From contig NZ_KV812018.1 in the NCBI RefSeq assembly GCF_001813295.1, forward strand, positions 1 to 35,489: DNA of 35,489 bases. The letters are read 5' to 3'. Position numbers and translations under genes: made by a program. The notes below the pieces were generated by a model that was given only the letters and a program-made list of their open reading frames with translations, was not told where the DNA came from and ran no database searches. Shown one piece after another: positions 1 to 7,057 of the stretch (within the stretch, counting starts at the first letter, position 1; the number at the start of each line of letters is the position of its first letter). This stretch comes from Streptococcus sp. HMSC072G04 (GTDB lineage Bacteria; Bacillota; Bacilli; Lactobacillales; Streptococcaceae).

Positions 1-184
1 TTTTTCTGTCTAACTTTTGGGGTGCAGTTCAATTTCTCAAGGGGCTTTTTTCTATGCAAAAAAATAATTTAGGAAACCTTGATAATCTCATCTATTGGGT
101 ACTCTGCTACATAAAATTTTTCCGTTTCTTATGTTGAATAATCGGTCAAGTTACAAAACAAAATTGTGATTCGTTTGAAAGCCC

Positions 185-213
185 TTGCAAAACAATTGTG
201 TTGCACGTATAAT
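185..213 (+). promoter_or_regulatory. sigma-A promoter of the lipoprotein gene
   Basis: The -35 TTGCAA (185-190) and a perfect -10 TATAAT (208-213) are separated by 17 bp. They lie about 40 bp before the ATG at 254, which has a strong AAGGAGG ribosome site at 240-246. Bases 1-70 carry what looks like the right half of an upstream gene's terminator; 71-184 show nothing I recognise. Confidence 0.75.
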
Positions 214-253
214 ATAAGCGTAATACAATCATCTATTTTAAGGAGGTCTAGCG

Positions 254-1561
254 ATGATTAGACGTTATAAAAAATTATTTTTAGCATTCGTTGCTCTGTT
301 CTCAGTCTTCCTACTAGCTTCTTGTTCTCAAAAACAAAGTGGCTCTAAAAATGCCGCTAAAACAGAAACACCAAAAGTCGAAACGATTGATGGCGAATGG
401 GAATTAGTCGATACTCTCGATGCTTTAACGGAATCCATCGGAGCCTATACCCTCCATGGAATCCACTTTGCACACTTGCTTGAATCTATTAAAGACTTCA
501 AAATGGACATGAAGATTGAAAACAATACGGCAACGATTAAATACGACTATAACATTGATAACTTTATTAAAGCTTTCTCCACTGTCACAACAGACGCTAG
601 AGGCAAGACTGAAGAAGAATTCAAAAAAATCATGTATGACTCTCATGAAGGATTTGCAGGCGACTTTAAGAAATACAAAGTCAGCATGAATAAAGATACT
701 GGCGTGTTTAGCTACGAAGCAACGGGTTCTATTGATCAAGGTGCCAAAACAATGACCTTTGATGAAGGAATTTCCGTAGCGAACTCATTCTTCTTCTCAT
801 TCGGTGAAAATCGCGTTTCGCCAAACACATATCACTACAAATTAAAAGACGACATGCTTTATGTCACGATTGACGGAAAAGCGAAGAAAGATAATCTTCC
901 AGTTCACTATGAACTACACTTCAAACGTAAAGGAAGCACTACTCAAAAAGACCCTGTTCCAATTGAAGGAAAATGGCAAGCCATCGACTTCCGACCAGCT
1001 CTTGAACGTAGCTTAGCCTTTAAAGATTTTGACAATGATGATTCGGCTATCAAGCTTATCTATCCTGAGGCATGGAAAGATTTAAAACCAACGTTGAACA
1101 TTACAGGAACATCTGTTGAATTCGACTATACTGTATCTCTAGCAGATGGTTTTGGAAGATTCTACGATTACTTAAAACAAAAAGATGCATCTAAAGTGAC
1201 TCAAACGAAAGACGAATATATTAAAAATCAATTTATTAAATTATCAGTCAATCTACAGGATGGCGCTAAAAACTTACCCAATACAACTTATGAATTTGAT
1301 AGAGGTAATGCTAAAATTCATTCTGTCTTGAAGAACGGTAAATTAGATACAGCAAAGCAAACGATTATCTTCCCAGAAGCTATAAATATTGTGCAACTTG
1401 CAACCATGTCCATTGGACCTGTCGCTAAAGAAACTACGTATAAATACTCTATTGATGGAGATATTTTAACGTTGACGATTGAGCAACGCGATGGACAGAA
1501 TAATCTAAATACGATTATTTCAGCAAAATTCAAAAAAGTGTCTGATGCAACGAGCAAGTAG
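254..1561 (+). CDS. secreted lipoprotein with two internal repeat domains, function unknown
   Basis: A 435-residue protein. Residues 1-23 form a lipoprotein signal peptide (basic start, hydrophobic core, lipobox LLAS before Cys24), so the mature protein should be diacylated at Cys24 and tethered outside the membrane. After a short polar linker the chain holds two diverged copies of one domain, about 43-226 and 236-430. Both begin with an [D/E]G[E/K]W motif (IDGEWELVD, IEGKWQAID) and end in beta-rich stretches of the type YKLKDDMLYVTIDG / YKYSIDGDILTLTIE followed by a basic HFKR or AKFKK end. I do not recognise a binding motif or catalytic residue. It is monocistronic, with its own promoter and terminator. 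Only the lipoprotein assignment is firm. A solute-binding, adhesin or chaperone role would be guesswork. Confidence 0.85.
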   Translation: MIRRYKKLFLAFVALFSVFLLASCSQKQSGSKNAAKTETPKVETIDGEWELVDTLDALTESIGAYTLHGIHFAHLLESIKDFKMDMKIENNTATIKYDYNIDNFIKAFSTVTTDARGKTEEEFKKIMYDSHEGFAGDFKKYKVSMNKDTGVFSYEATGSIDQGAKTMTFDEGISVANSFFFSFGENRVSPNTYHYKLKDDMLYVTIDGKAKKDNLPVHYELHFKRKGSTTQKDPVPIEGKWQAIDFRPALERSLAFKDFDNDDSAIKLIYPEAWKDLKPTLNITGTSVEFDYTVSLADGFGRFYDYLKQKDASKVTQTKDEYIKNQFIKLSVNLQDGAKNLPNTTYEFDRGNAKIHSVLKNGKLDTAKQTIIFPEAINIVQLATMSIGPVAKETTYKYSIDGDILTLTIEQRDGQNNLNTIISAKFKKVSDATSK

Positions 1562-1571
1562 TCATTCCACT

Positions 1572-1602
1572 GCTCCTTGAGAATTTCTCAAGGAGCTTTT
1601 TT
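1572..1602 (+). terminator. Rho-independent terminator of the lipoprotein gene
   Basis: The perfect 10-bp stem GCTCCTTGAG / CTCAAGGAGC with an AATTT loop (1572-1596) is followed by a run of six T. The right arm and the 20 bases after it are almost identical to bases 32-68 at the very start of the window. Confidence 0.9.
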
Positions 1603-1618
1603 CTGTGCAAAAAAATAA

Positions 1619-1825
1619 AGAGCTTACGCTCTATTAAAATACTTCGGTACCTTTGGTTCGGTTAGGAAGGAACGTAATTTTCGCTCCGCTCAAACTGCAT
1701 CAATATCTCTAAATTCGGTTGAACTCTCTGAGTTCACCTCGTTAATTTTTTAAAGATCGTAGTTCTCACTTGCGTTCGAACTGCGTCAACGTACCTAAGC
1801 TCACTAACGTTTGCTAAGGTACGTA
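1619..1825. repeat. diverged intergenic repeat region, no gene
   Basis: This stretch belongs to the gene-free interval 1562-2042. Two related units of about 40 bp lie in direct orientation at 1674-1712 and 1759-1798. Both contain a GTA(A/G)TT(T/C)TC start, an AACTGC(A/G)TCAA core and a CTAA end. Small inverted repeats flank them: AGAGC/GCTCT at 1618-1631, and ACGTACCT near 1790 pairing with AGGTACGT near 1818. The AACTGCGTCAACGT core resembles a degenerate intergenic repeat I remember from several streptococcal genomes, but I cannot name the family with certainty. No coding potential is visible. Confidence 0.5.
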
Positions 1826-1851
1826 GAAAAAAGCCACCGGTTTTGGTGGCT
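1826..1851 (-). terminator. minus-strand Rho-independent terminator
   Basis: The 7-bp stem AGCCACC / GGTGGCT (1832-1851, six-base loop) is followed on the minus strand by six T (1831-1826). It would stop leftward transcripts that pass the galM terminator, or protect the lipoprotein gene from antisense transcription. Confidence 0.75.
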
Positions 1852-1868
1852 CTTATAGGGAGATTATT

Positions 1869-1960
1869 ATGAAAAAGTTTTAGGAGTTTTATCATTCAAA
1901 GTTAGGAGGTCTTTGATGATGGTATTAGTATACGACAGGAAGCTTAAACTTTCCTTATAG
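1869..1960 (+). other. possible small transcript with two micro-ORFs
   Basis: A four-codon ORF (MKKF, 1869-1883) with AGGGAG upstream is followed by a 14-codon ORF (MMVLVYDRKLKLSL, 1916-1960). The second has an ideal AGGAGG at 1904-1909, 6 nt before its ATG. An imperfect hairpin (AGGAAG at 1937-1942 with CTTTCCT at 1949-1955) followed by T-rich sequence could end a short RNA. I see no convincing promoter and cannot assign a function. It could be a leader-like peptide, a small RNA or the leftover of a degraded gene. Confidence 0.25.
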
Positions 1961-1983
1961 TTTTTCTAAAAAATTTTTTTCGA

Positions 1984-2026
1984 GAAAAAAAGGAGCTCCA
2001 ATCAAGAATTTTACATCCTTGTTTGG
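1984..2026 (-). terminator. terminator of the bgaC-PTS-agaS-galM operon
   Basis: Read leftward, CCAAACAAG and CTTGATTGG form a stem (2018-2026 with 1998-2006, one mismatch). It is followed by AGCTCC and a T run (1991-1984). It starts about 17 bp after the galM stop codon. Confidence 0.7.
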
Positions 2027-2042
2027 GTCACCCCTTTCCTCC

Positions 2043-3083
2043 TTATTTCTTAGCGATGGCATGGTAGCTAGTCTTGCTGGTGAAGACTTGACCTGCCCTC
2101 AAGATGACCTTTTCAGTTTGGTCACTGTGAATGGCATCTGGCACTGTTTGAAATTCTAGAGCCAAGCCATTGTGCTGAACCATTGGTTGGCCTTGCAGAT
2201 GAACGGTCTCGTCTACGAAATTAGCTGAATATACCACCAAGGCTGGGGCTTCTGACTTGAAGGTCAAGAAACGTCCAGATGGCTGATGGTAAAGGAAGCC
2301 AGCATTTTCATGCCCTTCTGGAAGAGCGAATGGATGGTCTAATCCTTCTACCAGGCGGATTTGCGGATCAGAGTCCTTAAAAAGATCCTCCAAGAGCATA
2401 GCTTGGTAGAGATGCTGAACAACCGGACTTTCTCTATCCACGGTCTGAAGAGGAACACCGTCTGGATGGATAGAGTAAAGCCCTTGATGGTTGATCTGAA
2501 AGACATGGTCATTGATCGGCTGGGTGAAGTTCCCAGATAGGTTGAAGTAGCTATGGTTGGTCGGATTGACTAGGGTGTCCTGATCCGTTTCTACCCGATA
2601 AGCAATCTCGAGTTCACCATCTTCCGTCAAACCATAGGTTACCCAGATCTTGAGATTTCCAGGGAAACCGCCGGTACCATCTGCACGCTCTGTATAGAGA
2701 GTGATTTCCTGATCCGTTACCGACTCCACGCTAAACAAAGCGCTATCCCAACCCGTCGGTCCACTGTGGTTGCAGTTGGTACCGTTATTGGCTTCCAAGT
2801 GATAGGTTTGACCATTGAGTTCAAAGCTTGCCCCTGCAATCCGGCCTGCTACCGGGCCAATACTAGCCCCATATTTAGGGCTATTGCCCACATAGTCCTC
2901 AAAGCGATCAAAGCCTAGAATAATATTCGTAAACTGGTCTTCTTTATCCGGTGTCACATATTCTAAGATCGTCGCCCCATAGGTCATGACAGATAATTGG
3001 TAGCCCTTGTCATTTTCGAGGCGATAAGCCCGAACCTCTTGATTCTGCCATTCTCCAAACACGCTTTCTTGATACTGTTTCAC
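2043..3083 (-). CDS. galM: aldose 1-epimerase (galactose mutarotase)
   Basis: Interconverts alpha and beta anomers of galactose or glucose. Here it would serve the galactose released by the neighbouring beta-galactosidase before entry into galactose metabolism. Family motifs visible are GPVAGRI, the catalytic-His region NPTNHSYFNLSG and the catalytic-Glu region ALEFQTVPDA near the C-terminus. The start chosen is GTG at 3083, giving 346 residues beginning (M)KQYQESVFGEW, because AGGAGAAGG lies a few bases upstream. An in-frame ATG at 3113 would add 10 residues but lacks a ribosome site. It is the last gene of the operon, about 80 bp after agaS, and is followed by a terminator. The enzyme is cytoplasmic with no signal peptide. 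The family call is secure; the start is less so. Confidence 0.9.
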   Translation of the reverse strand: MKQYQESVFGEWQNQEVRAYRLENDKGYQLSVMTYGATILEYVTPDKEDQFTNIILGFDRFEDYVGNSPKYGASIGPVAGRIAGASFELNGQTYHLEANNGTNCNHSGPTGWDSALFSVESVTDQEITLYTERADGTGGFPGNLKIWVTYGLTEDGELEIAYRVETDQDTLVNPTNHSYFNLSGNFTQPINDHVFQINHQGLYSIHPDGVPLQTVDRESPVVQHLYQAMLLEDLFKDSDPQIRLVEGLDHPFALPEGHENAGFLYHQPSGRFLTFKSEAPALVVYSANFVDETVHLQGQPMVQHNGLALEFQTVPDAIHSDQTEKVILRAGQVFTSKTSYHAIAKK

Positions 3084-3165
3084 AAACCTTCTCCTCTCAC
3101 TGTTTTTCTCCATTGTATCAGTTTCACAAGAAGAAACACTCCACTTTTTTATAGAAAATTAGTGG

Positions 3166-4335
3166 CTATTCTTTATGAAACGGATGAATGATCACCCCTT
3201 GCACAACCCGATTGACGGTACCAGTCGGTGAAGGTGTGTCTGGGCGATTTTGCACCTTGAGCGAAGTCAAGAGAGAAATCAATTGACCGTAGATAATGTA
3301 AGGGAAGGCACGGTAGATATCTAGTGAGTCTGCAGAAGCTTCCACTAACACTTCCCGTACATGCTCGATCCCTGCAGCTTGGTCGGTCAAGAGGACAACT
3401 TGACGGGCAATCCGATCCCCTGCAACTTCTCGAACCAAGTCCAGATCATACTGACGGGTATAAGGATCAATGGATCCAAAGACCAAGACAAGAGTTTGGT
3501 CATTAATGAGGGATTTTGGACCGTGACGGAAACCGACAGGACTCTCATACATGGTTGCGATTTTGCCTGCTGTTAATTCCAAAATCTTGAGCTGGGCTTC
3601 ATGAGCTAGACCAAAGAAAGGTCCTGCCCCCAGATAGATCACGCGCTCAAAGTCTAGATCGACCACTTCTTTGACCGCACGGTCCTTCTCCAAGATTTGC
3701 TCAGATAGATGAACCAGCTCTTCTACTCGTTTTTCCTTGATCTCTTCCTCGCTTGGATCAAAGACCAAGAGAACTGTCAAGAGCATGGAGGTAAAGCTAG
3801 AGGTCATCGCAAAGCCGGCATCATTGGTTTCTTTAGGTTGGAGAAGCAAGAGATTGCGCTCATCCCCATGCGCCTGCAAAGCCAGTTTTCCTTCTTCGGC
3901 ACAGGTAATGGTGATCTGATAGAGCTCATCGACCAGGTCTTGGGCCAACTGCACGGTGGCAACACTTTCTGGCGAATTACCACTCCGGGCAAAGGATACT
4001 AAAACCGTCGGAACCTCTTTTTTCAAATAGGTTTGAGGATGAGCTACGATATCCGTCGTCGCAATGGATTGGAAATTCCAGTGGCGTTCATCGTGCACTT
4101 CCTGCAAATATGGAACCAAGGTATCCCCTACATAGGCTGAGGTCCCTGCCCCTGTCAAGATGACCTTGATATAGTCATGCTCTTGCCCAATTTTTTCTAA
4201 GAAAGCTTTTATTTCCGCTTTTCTTTCTTGATACAAGCGAGCTGTTTCTTTCCAAACCGTCGGTTGTTGGTAGATTTCACGTGTTGTGATCTCTGCTCCT
4301 AGCTCCTGCAAGTCTTCTTTTGTATAGTCTAACAT
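3166..4335 (-). CDS. agaS: AgaS-type SIS-domain sugar-phosphate isomerase/deaminase
   Basis: A 389-residue cytoplasmic protein with two SIS (sugar isomerase) domains, roughly residues 45-185 and 215-365. The first carries the phosphosugar-binding stretch LTGAGTSAYVGDTL and FARSGNSPESVA; the second carries YLGAGPFFGLAHEAQLK and ESPVGFRHGPKSL. This is the arrangement of AgaS, proposed to act on galactosamine-6-phosphate or related amino sugars imported by mannose-family PTS systems. In this locus it lies directly after EIIA and before galM, which suggests that one imported substrate is an amino sugar such as GalNAc- or galactosamine-containing glycans. Substrate specificity cannot be read from the sequence; a GlmS-like isomerase activity is the main alternative. 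Confidence 0.88.
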   Translation of the reverse strand: MLDYTKEDLQELGAEITTREIYQQPTVWKETARLYQERKAEIKAFLEKIGQEHDYIKVILTGAGTSAYVGDTLVPYLQEVHDERHWNFQSIATTDIVAHPQTYLKKEVPTVLVSFARSGNSPESVATVQLAQDLVDELYQITITCAEEGKLALQAHGDERNLLLLQPKETNDAGFAMTSSFTSMLLTVLLVFDPSEEEIKEKRVEELVHLSEQILEKDRAVKEVVDLDFERVIYLGAGPFFGLAHEAQLKILELTAGKIATMYESPVGFRHGPKSLINDQTLVLVFGSIDPYTRQYDLDLVREVAGDRIARQVVLLTDQAAGIEHVREVLVEASADSLDIYRAFPYIIYGQLISLLTSLKVQNRPDTPSPTGTVNRVVQGVIIHPFHKE

Positions 4336-4377
4336 AGAACCTGTTGTTCCTTTCTACAATCTAACGTTGATAAATGG

Positions 4378-4412
4378 GAAAGGAGCCTGAGATGATGCTC
4401 CCAGACTCCCCT
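4378..4412 (-). terminator. possible attenuator hairpin between EIIA and agaS
   Basis: In the gap of about 80 bp, the leftward strand can form GGAG...CTCC extended by an imperfect CTGGGAG/CTCAGG pairing, followed by TTTCCC and AT-rich sequence. The stem is imperfect and the T run poor. It may be a weak attenuator or an RNA-processing/stability stem separating PTS from agaS-galM expression. Confidence 0.3.
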
Positions 4413-4418
4413 ACCAAC

Positions 4419-4820
4419 CTACTCATCTTCATCATCAAGGTTTGACAAGAGGTCATTGACCTTGACAATACTTTCTTTTGCACGTTCAGGGTAGTCCCCT
4501 TCGTTACCAGTCAGGCTGCTATTGATGAACTCGATGACCATCGGAAGATTCATCCCTGCGTATAAGTCAATCGCACGTCCTTCAAGGATCAAGCGGCTCA
4601 CAGTGTTGCAAGGAGTTCCTCCCAAGAGATCTGCAAATACAATATAGTCTTCTAGACCTTGGACTGTTGCTTCAAATTTAGCAGTAAAGTCTTCTGGTCC
4701 TTCTTCTGGTAAGAGTGCAACCGTATGGATGGATTCTTGTGGTCCCATAATCATCTCTGTGCTCGCTTTGAGCTCTTCACAAAAGCGACCATGGCTGACC
4801 AATACTAACTCTTTTGCCAT
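4419..4820 (-). CDS. PTS mannose-family EIIA component
   Basis: A 133-residue cytoplasmic EIIA of the mannose/fructose/GalNAc family. The phosphorylated residue should be His10 in VLVSHGRF; the fold signature FADLLGGTPCNTVSRL follows in the middle of the protein. It accepts phosphate from HPr and passes it to the EIIB encoded three genes upstream. It lies 11 bp after EIID and before agaS. The acidic tail (NLDDEDE) is typical of streptococcal homologues. In S. pneumoniae the syntenic genes are sometimes called gadF or PTS-3 components; I leave the symbol empty because naming is inconsistent. Confidence 0.92.
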   Translation of the reverse strand: MAKELVLVSHGRFCEELKASTEMIMGPQESIHTVALLPEEGPEDFTAKFEATVQGLEDYIVFADLLGGTPCNTVSRLILEGRAIDLYAGMNLPMVIEFINSSLTGNEGDYPERAKESIVKVNDLLSNLDDEDE

Positions 4821-4831
4821 ACCTTACTCCA

Positions 4832-5653
4832 TTATTGCATGCCAAAGCAGAAATGACCAAAGGCAGAGAAGGCAATCGCTGCGACGATAATCAACAAGAT
4901 AGCTTTAGTTGAGTTCATTCCTTTACGTCCAAGCAACCAGTAAATCACACCTGTGATAATAGCTGGAACCAAGCGTGGGAAGATCAAATTAAGCATGTCT
5001 TGGATATCGATGGCTTTGTCCCCGATGTGTGGCATCCAGGTTACATCCACATTGATCATGGTTGCAATCAAGGCACCGACCATGAAGATACCAAGTACAG
5101 AAGCTGCTTCGATCAAAGCAGTCAAGGTACTTTGCATGTTGTTGATTAAGTTGGTACCTTCTTTATAAGCAAATTCCAACTGTTTCCAACGGAAGATATC
5201 ATACGCAACTGCTACCGCAATCCAAAGGAAAATACCCCATGGTTGCCCTTGTGACGCGATGGTTGCTGCAATAGATCCCATAATGGCTGGAACCAAAGAT
5301 CCAAAGATAGAGTCTCCTAGAGGGGCAAATGGTCCCATGAGACCTGTCTTGATCCCGTTCACCGCATCTTTAGAGTTGACACCATCTTTTTCTTCCAAGG
5401 CCAAATCAAAACCAGTGATAATGGTGTGGAAGAATGGAGAAGTATTGAAGAATTGCGTATGCAATTTCATCATTTCTTTCAATTCAGGTGTGCCATCTCC
5501 ATACATTTTCCGCAATTGTGGAAGAAGCATGTAAAGGTAACCAGAAGCCTGCATCCGTTCGTAGTTCCAACCCAATTGGAAGGTGAAGAGGCTACGTTTG
5601 TTGATTTGTTTAAAATCCTCTTTAGTGAGTTTGTAGTTATTAGAATTCGTCAT
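4832..5653 (-). CDS. PTS mannose-family EIID component
   Basis: A 273-residue EIID subunit of the membrane permease. The family signature is clear: the SLFTFQLGWNYERMQASGYLYMLLP start, TSPFFHTIITGFDLALEE, GLMGPFAPLGDSIFGSLVPA and a hydrophobic C-terminal half with membrane segments. It pairs with EIIC to form the sugar channel. The start chosen is ATG at 5653 (MTNSNNYKL), preceded by GGGGAAAT. The gene overlaps the end of EIIC by 14 bp, indicating translational coupling. A TTG two codons upstream is unlikely to be used. Confidence 0.92.
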   Translation of the reverse strand: MTNSNNYKLTKEDFKQINKRSLFTFQLGWNYERMQASGYLYMLLPQLRKMYGDGTPELKEMMKLHTQFFNTSPFFHTIITGFDLALEEKDGVNSKDAVNGIKTGLMGPFAPLGDSIFGSLVPAIMGSIAATIASQGQPWGIFLWIAVAVAYDIFRWKQLEFAYKEGTNLINNMQSTLTALIEAASVLGIFMVGALIATMINVDVTWMPHIGDKAIDIQDMLNLIFPRLVPAIITGVIYWLLGRKGMNSTKAILLIIVAAIAFSAFGHFCFGMQ

Positions 5654-6554
5654 CTTCAATTTCCCCGCTTTCTACATTGCTTGCTGGAGCAGCTACAACT
5701 GTACGTTGGCTGTTTTTAAAGTGTTGCACTGCAAGGAAGATACCGATGATGGCAACCCCGATCATAGATACAGATTTGAAGTTGTTTGTGAAGGCAACCA
5801 TTTGTTCTTTTGGAAGTTTTGCAAAAGCATCTGTTCCAAGCATAGCAGAAATTGCAGCACCAACACTTTGAACATTGCTGTAAAGCACTGTCAACATCGC
5901 TGTCAAGCCAAAACCAAGGGCAAGATAGTGAAGGTGACGTTTCACAGGCAAGTAGTGAAGCAAGATCGCAAATCCAAGACCAGGAAGCATACGTCCTGCA
6001 AGAGTCAAGCCGTTTGCGAACCATTGATATTTTGCAACAAAGTCAACAACAGATTGGACAAAAGCACCACCAAAGGCAAGAGCCAAGAAGACTGGAAGGG
6101 CACGAGAGAGAGCCCAAGGAACCGCACCAAGAAGGTAGTTGCGTTCAATTCCTTTATAATCAAAGCGTTCGATCGCCGCATCAATACGGTGTGCAAAGGC
6201 AGTAGTACTCATACGGCCAAGGATATCTGCATAGGTCAAGAGAGCAGCTACGGGAACGGCAATAGTTGAAATCGCAATTTCTGGTTTAATACCTTGCGCT
6301 ACTGAAAAGGCAGTTGCAAGAACGGCACCAGATGTTGCATCAATACGAGAAGCTCCACCGAAAGTACCTACACCGAGCACTGTCAATTGGAGAGACGCTC
6401 CGATAAAGAGACCTGTTCCTAAATCCCCCATAACAAGTCCTGTAATGAAACCAGCAAAGACTGGTGAGCCTGCTGATGAAACAATCGTCAACTCATCACA
6501 GATTTGATAAGCTGAGTACAAAGTAAGTAGTAAAATTTGCCACCATTGTATCAT
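5640..6554 (-). CDS. PTS mannose-family EIIC component
   Basis: A 304-residue polytopic membrane permease (EIIC, sorbose/mannose superfamily). It starts MIQWWQILLLTLYSAYQICDEL and has the family motifs GFITGLVMGDLGTGLFIGASLQL and GVGTFGGASRIDATSGAVLATAF near the N-terminus. About eight hydrophobic segments follow, then a charged acidic tail. An excellent AGGAGGAAATTGTC precedes the ATG. With EIID it forms the transport channel; EIIB phosphorylates the incoming sugar. Candidate substrates, inferred from the bgaC and agaS context, are galactose, galactosamine or the residual disaccharide from glycans. Confidence 0.92.
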   Translation of the reverse strand: MIQWWQILLLTLYSAYQICDELTIVSSAGSPVFAGFITGLVMGDLGTGLFIGASLQLTVLGVGTFGGASRIDATSGAVLATAFSVAQGIKPEIAISTIAVPVAALLTYADILGRMSTTAFAHRIDAAIERFDYKGIERNYLLGAVPWALSRALPVFLALAFGGAFVQSVVDFVAKYQWFANGLTLAGRMLPGLGFAILLHYLPVKRHLHYLALGFGLTAMLTVLYSNVQSVGAAISAMLGTDAFAKLPKEQMVAFTNNFKSVSMIGVAIIGIFLAVQHFKNSQRTVVAAPASNVESGEIEDDEF

Positions 6555-6580
6555 GACAATTTCCTCCTAAAAATTTTCTT

Positions 6581-7057
6581 TTACTTTAATAACTTCATAA
6601 AGTCTTCTGCAGTGTCGTTTGGCACCATCTGAGACGTAATCTTCACACCTTTTTCGTGGATCTTGTTAAAGTCTTCCACGTCCGCGTCCACCACATTGAT
6701 CGAGCGGGTAATCGCGCGTGTCTCATCGGATTGAGACATATTGCCGACATTCAGCGTTTCAAGCTGAACACCTGCTTCGATCAAACGAAGGAAACGATCT
6801 GGTTTGCGAGCTACGATAAAGAGTCGTTGGCTATCATATTTTCCAGCCAAGATATTTTCCGCAGCCTTTGCGACTGGCAAGATACTAAGCTTAACACCAG
6901 GTGGTGTCGCTAGTTTCAAGCCACTTTTTTCGATATCATTTTGAGCGACTTCATCATCGATCACCATGATACGTGAAACATTTAGTTTGGTAGTCCAAAG
7001 ATTGGCTACCTGCCCGTGGATCAAACGTCCATCGATACGGCATCCTACAATAGTCAT
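6581..7057 (-). CDS. PTS mannose-family EIIB component
   Basis: A 158-residue cytoplasmic EIIB. The active-site motif is CRIDGRLIHGQVANLW, with phospho-accepting His14. It receives phosphate from EIIA and transfers it to the sugar carried by EIIC/EIID. Its ATG overlaps the bgaC stop codon (ATGA), with AAAGGGGG upstream, so its translation is probably coupled to bgaC. It is the first PTS gene of the operon. Confidence 0.93.
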   Translation of the reverse strand: MTIVGCRIDGRLIHGQVANLWTTKLNVSRIMVIDDEVAQNDIEKSGLKLATPPGVKLSILPVAKAAENILAGKYDSQRLFIVARKPDRFLRLIEAGVQLETLNVGNMSQSDETRAITRSINVVDADVEDFNKIHEKGVKITSQMVPNDTAEDFMKLLK

